Source of the DNA: Hymenobacter setariae
GTDB lineage: Bacteria > Bacteroidota > Bacteroidia > Cytophagales > Hymenobacteraceae
Length of the DNA: 64,000 nt
Direction of reading: 5' to 3'
Assembly: GCF_007713685.1 (NCBI RefSeq)
Contig: NZ_VMRJ01000003.1
Location: forward strand, 186,001 to 250,000
This document shows positions 61,355 to 64,000 of the stretch, in pieces; position 1 is the first letter of the stretch; each line of letters starts with the position of its first letter. The notes beneath the pieces are model-generated. The model saw only the letters and a program-made list of their open reading frames with translations, was not told the DNA's origin and did not search any database. A program made the translations under genes and the position numbers.

Positions 61355-62758
61355 ATGAAAATAACATTTACTATTGGTTTTGTACTACTGCTAGCCGGCA
61401 GCTTGCGCGCCCAAACGGCGACTACCTACGTCACCGAAATTATTACCGATTATAACGGCTATTGGCGTAGCGGCACGGGCCTCAATCTTAACGCGCTGCT
61501 CAACCCGACATTGCCCGATAACTCGCAGCAACTGCTGGCGTTCACGCTGAACGGCAAGCGCTTCTCTACGGGCGTGAACAACCAGCTGCTTACGGCAAAA
61601 GGGGTAGAGTATACGCCTGGCCAGTACCAAGCGCTGCCGGTAGCCGCCCTCAGCAGCACCTTCACTGGCAACACCAAGGTGGCCCTAGGGCAGCTATTCG
61701 ATAAGGTAGATAACGGCCCCAGCACTCCACCGCCCGCCAATGATTTTGCACAGTACCTCACCGATGGGGTGCAGGGCCTCGACTTAGGCACGGGCGTGGC
61801 CAATCTGCCGGCCGGCACGCTCACATTTGCCCTCAACTCGGTGGTGCCCGCTGCCATTGGCGACGGTACCCCCGATGTGCTCGTGACCCAAATTGCCTCG
61901 CCCGACGACCTAGGCGACCAGTACCAGTTTTTGGATGCCGACGGCAAGACGGTGGGCCAGCCCCTCACAATAGTATTTACCGATGTGCCAGTGGTAGGCA
62001 ACTGGACAGTCGATTTCTACGAAGCTTCGCAAACGGTGATGAGCCTGCTGAGCAACTTCACGAAAACGCCGCGCCCGTTGCGCTTGTGGGCAGCCGATTT
62101 TTCGGCCTTCAACATCGTGCCCAGCGACTACAGCCGCATCAAGAGCTTTCAGATTAAACTTAGTGGCAGCAGCGACCAGGCCTTTGTAGCTTACAACGCC
62201 AAAGCCCTGAGCGTGACGCCGCTGCCCGTGACCCTTACCACTTTTACAGGCGAAGCTCAGGGCCCAGCTGTGCGCCTCCACTGGCAAACCGCCAGTGAGC
62301 GCGACGCCGAGGCCTTTGTGGTAGAAGTCAGCACCGACGGTAGCACCTTCGCGCCGGTGGGCCGGGTGGCGGCGGCCGGCACCACCGCCCAAGCCCAGCA
62401 CTACGCATTTAACTACCAGCCGCCGCAGTCTGGCCTAGTGTACTACCGCCTGCGCCAAGTAGACCTAGATGGTACCAGTCACTACTCGCCGGTGGTGGCC
62501 GTGCGCACCGGCGCGGCAGCCGTGGTGGTGTTCCCGAGTGTGTTCGACCAAGCGCTGACGGTGCGCCTACCCGCGGCCGGCACCACCACCCTGGCGCTGC
62601 TAGCCCCCGATGGCCGCGTGCTGCACCAGCAGCAGCTGGCCGAGTCGCCCGCCCAAGACTTGGCCTTGCCCGGCCTGGCCGCGTTGCCGCCCGGCCTTTA
62701 CCTGCTGCGTGTGGTGCTCGATGGCCAGGCCAGCCTGCACCGCGTGGTAAAGTACTAG
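61355..62758 (+). CDS. Secreted protein with T9SS sorting domain, function unknown
   Basis: A 467-residue protein. The signal peptide is MKITFTIGFVLLLAGSLRAQ. The N-terminal ~270 residues form a domain I do not recognise, probably beta-rich (FTLNGKRFSTGVNNQLL, VGNWTVDFYEASQTV). The next ~100 residues (LPVTLTTFTGEAQGPAVRLHWQT, ERDAEAFVVEVSTDGSTFAP, VYYRLRQVDLDG) are the fibronectin-like block often preceding T9SS tails. The C-terminal ~70 residues (VVVFPSVFDQALTV, LPPGLYLLRVVL) are the sorting domain. It is exported, with unknown role. Confidence 0.85.
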   Translation: MKITFTIGFVLLLAGSLRAQTATTYVTEIITDYNGYWRSGTGLNLNALLNPTLPDNSQQLLAFTLNGKRFSTGVNNQLLTAKGVEYTPGQYQALPVAALSSTFTGNTKVALGQLFDKVDNGPSTPPPANDFAQYLTDGVQGLDLGTGVANLPAGTLTFALNSVVPAAIGDGTPDVLVTQIASPDDLGDQYQFLDADGKTVGQPLTIVFTDVPVVGNWTVDFYEASQTVMSLLSNFTKTPRPLRLWAADFSAFNIVPSDYSRIKSFQIKLSGSSDQAFVAYNAKALSVTPLPVTLTTFTGEAQGPAVRLHWQTASERDAEAFVVEVSTDGSTFAPVGRVAAAGTTAQAQHYAFNYQPPQSGLVYYRLRQVDLDGTSHYSPVVAVRTGAAAVVVFPSVFDQALTVRLPAAGTTTLALLAPDGRVLHQQQLAESPAQDLALPGLAALPPGLYLLRVVLDGQASLHRVVKY

Positions 62759-62797
62759 CCGCTAAATACCGCCTAGGGCCCCACCTTTGCGGCCGTG

Positions 62798-64000
62798 ATG
62801 ACGACGCCCCTCTACGCCCACTACCTCGCCGCCCAAGGCCAGGTTAGCACCGATTCGCGCCAGCCCCAGCCGGGTACGCTCTTCTTTGCCCTCAACGGCC
62901 CGAGCTTTCGGGGGGCTGCTTTTGCCGCCGGCGCGCTGGCCAAAGGTGCCCACCACGCCGTAGTCGATGATGAACAACTAGCTGCCCAAGACCCGGCGCG
63001 CTACACCTACGCCCCCGACCCGCTGGCCGCCCTGCAGGCCCTGGCCCAGGAGCACCGCCGTCAGTTTCGGGGCTCCGTGCTGGCCATCACGGGCTCAAAT
63101 GGCAAAACCACAACCAAGGAGTTGCTGACGGTGGTGCTAGCCCAGAAGTATAGGGTGCTGGCTACTATCGGTAATCTCAACAACCACATTGGTGTGCCGC
63201 TCACGCTGCTGCGCCTGCGCCCCGAGGAGCACGACTTTGCCGTGATTGAGATGGGCGCCAACCATCGGGGCGAAATTGCGGACTACTGCCAGTGGGCCGA
63301 GCCCACGCACGGCCTCATCACCAACATCGGCAAAGCTCACCTCGAAGGCTTTGGAGGCGAGGAAGGAATTGCGAAAGGCAAGGGCGAACTGTTCGACTAT
63401 GTAGCCGCTAGCGGCGGTTCATTGTTCATCAATACCCTCGATGCCAAGATTGTGGCTGCTGCCTCCGCTGCTGGCTACTCTACCCTATCGCCTGCTACCT
63501 ACCCCCAGCCCGGCGACGCGTACCCCGCCACGCTGCTGGCTGCTGACCCAGCCCTACGCCTACGCCTGTGGGACGGAACCGAAGTAGCCGCCCAACTTAC
63601 GGGTGAGTACAACTTTCCAAATATGGCAGCGGCGGCAGCCGTAGGGGCTTATTTTGAAGTGCCCTCGGCCCAAGTGGCCGCCGCCCTGGCTGCCTATAAT
63701 CCGCAGAATAATCGCTCGCAGTTGGTGCGAACCGACCGCGGCAACGACCTGATACTCGACGCCTACAACGCCAACCCCAGCAGTATGGCCGCCGCCTTGC
63801 GCAGCTTTGCGCAGCGCCCCGTGGCTGCCGGGCAAGGCCGCTTGGTCATCTTGGGCGACATGTTTGAGCTAGGCGACACCAGCGCCGCCGAGCACCGTGC
63901 TCTCGGCGAGCTACTGGCCGACCTAGGGCTGCCCAACGCCGTGCTCATCGGCCCGCTGATGCAGGACGCCGCCGCGGCGCACCCAACCGCCCATTACTTT
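62798..64000 (+). CDS. murF: UDP-MurNAc-tripeptide D-Ala-D-Ala ligase, N-terminal part (runs off window)
   Basis: Open from ATG 62798 to the window edge (401 codons, no stop). It opens MTTPLYAHYLAAQGQVSTDS and has the substrate-binding segment GTLFFALNGPSFRG. The ATP-binding GSNGKTTTKE lies at 99-108 and the Mur motifs NNHIGVPLTLLR, EMGANHRGEI, TNIGKAHLEGFG and DAYNANPSSM follow. MurF adds D-Ala-D-Ala to the cell-wall precursor. A GTG directly before the ATG is in frame, but the ATG is the better start. Confidence 0.95.
   Translation, partial: MTTPLYAHYLAAQGQVSTDSRQPQPGTLFFALNGPSFRGAAFAAGALAKGAHHAVVDDEQLAAQDPARYTYAPDPLAALQALAQEHRRQFRGSVLAITGSNGKTTTKELLTVVLAQKYRVLATIGNLNNHIGVPLTLLRLRPEEHDFAVIEMGANHRGEIADYCQWAEPTHGLITNIGKAHLEGFGGEEGIAKGKGELFDYVAASGGSLFINTLDAKIVAAASAAGYSTLSPATYPQPGDAYPATLLAADPALRLRLWDGTEVAAQLTGEYNFPNMAAAAAVGAYFEVPSAQVAAALAAYNPQNNRSQLVRTDRGNDLILDAYNANPSSMAAALRSFAQRPVAAGQGRLVILGDMFELGDTSAAEHRALGELLADLGLPNAVLIGPLMQDAAAAHPTAHYF

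Noticed and set aside
1..64000. tRNA, rRNA, CRISPR array, prophage or integrase
   Set aside because: Gaps between genes are short and were read on both strands; no cloverleaf, spaced repeats or recombinase motif was found.

Overview
The window is a GC-rich stretch (about 60% by eye) of a Bacteroidota chromosome, most like Hymenobacter or a close Cytophagales relative. Four things point there: a SusC-type TonB-dependent receptor, three proteins with type IX secretion C-terminal sorting domains, TAnnTTTG-type -7 promoter elements, and a string of lineage-typical families (DUF4136, DUF2141, DUF6624, MG2-plus-plug proteins). It looks like ordinary chromosome. I saw no tRNA, rRNA, CRISPR array, integrase or intact insertion sequence.

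1-9362 (minus strand): an assimilatory sulfate reduction operon, cysH-cysD-cysN-cysJ-[TonB-dependent receptor]-cysI, with cysI cut by the window edge. A SAM-I type riboswitch and a Bacteroidota promoter lie upstream of cysH. Every gap between its genes carries a palindrome.

9425-18411 (plus strand): a secreted orphan protein, then a surface-sugar cluster. It holds an HP-motif glycosyltransferase, a SpsF-like cytidylyltransferase, a two-subunit transketolase, a GSA-type aminotransferase, a 63-codon ORF, an SDR, a KdsC-like phosphatase and a NeuB synthase without a SAF domain. The set suggests synthesis, CMP-activation and transfer of an unusual 2-keto-3-deoxy (ulosonic) sugar acid, and I cannot match it to a named pathway. 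Long palindromic repeats separate several of these genes.

18512-31425: envelope and metabolic genes, including a sterol-desaturase-family membrane oxygenase overlapping an SMR transporter, a large surface protein (protease, propeller and barrel), an RsbQ/KAI2-like hydrolase, type II NADH dehydrogenase, an AT-rich FkbM methyltransferase and an acyl-CoA synthetase.

30931-36662: the proline genes proB-proA with two small downstream genes, an aldo/keto reductase and a FrnE-type DsbA protein. 36872-48138: an MG2/plug surface protein, mfd, a YdjM-like membrane protein, a NYN plus cold-shock-like RNA protein, a thioesterase, YajQ and TerC. A 226-bp inverted-repeat element fills the yajQ-terC gap. 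48218-64000: a secreted M36 protease, a TrmH-type methyltransferase, mutS, lipoprotein MsrA, an aminotransferase and omega-amidase pair, two more T9SS cargo proteins and the start of murF.

Across the whole window the palindrome CCTAGG is strikingly common, inside genes and between them. Terminator hairpins are clear at most convergent gene ends.
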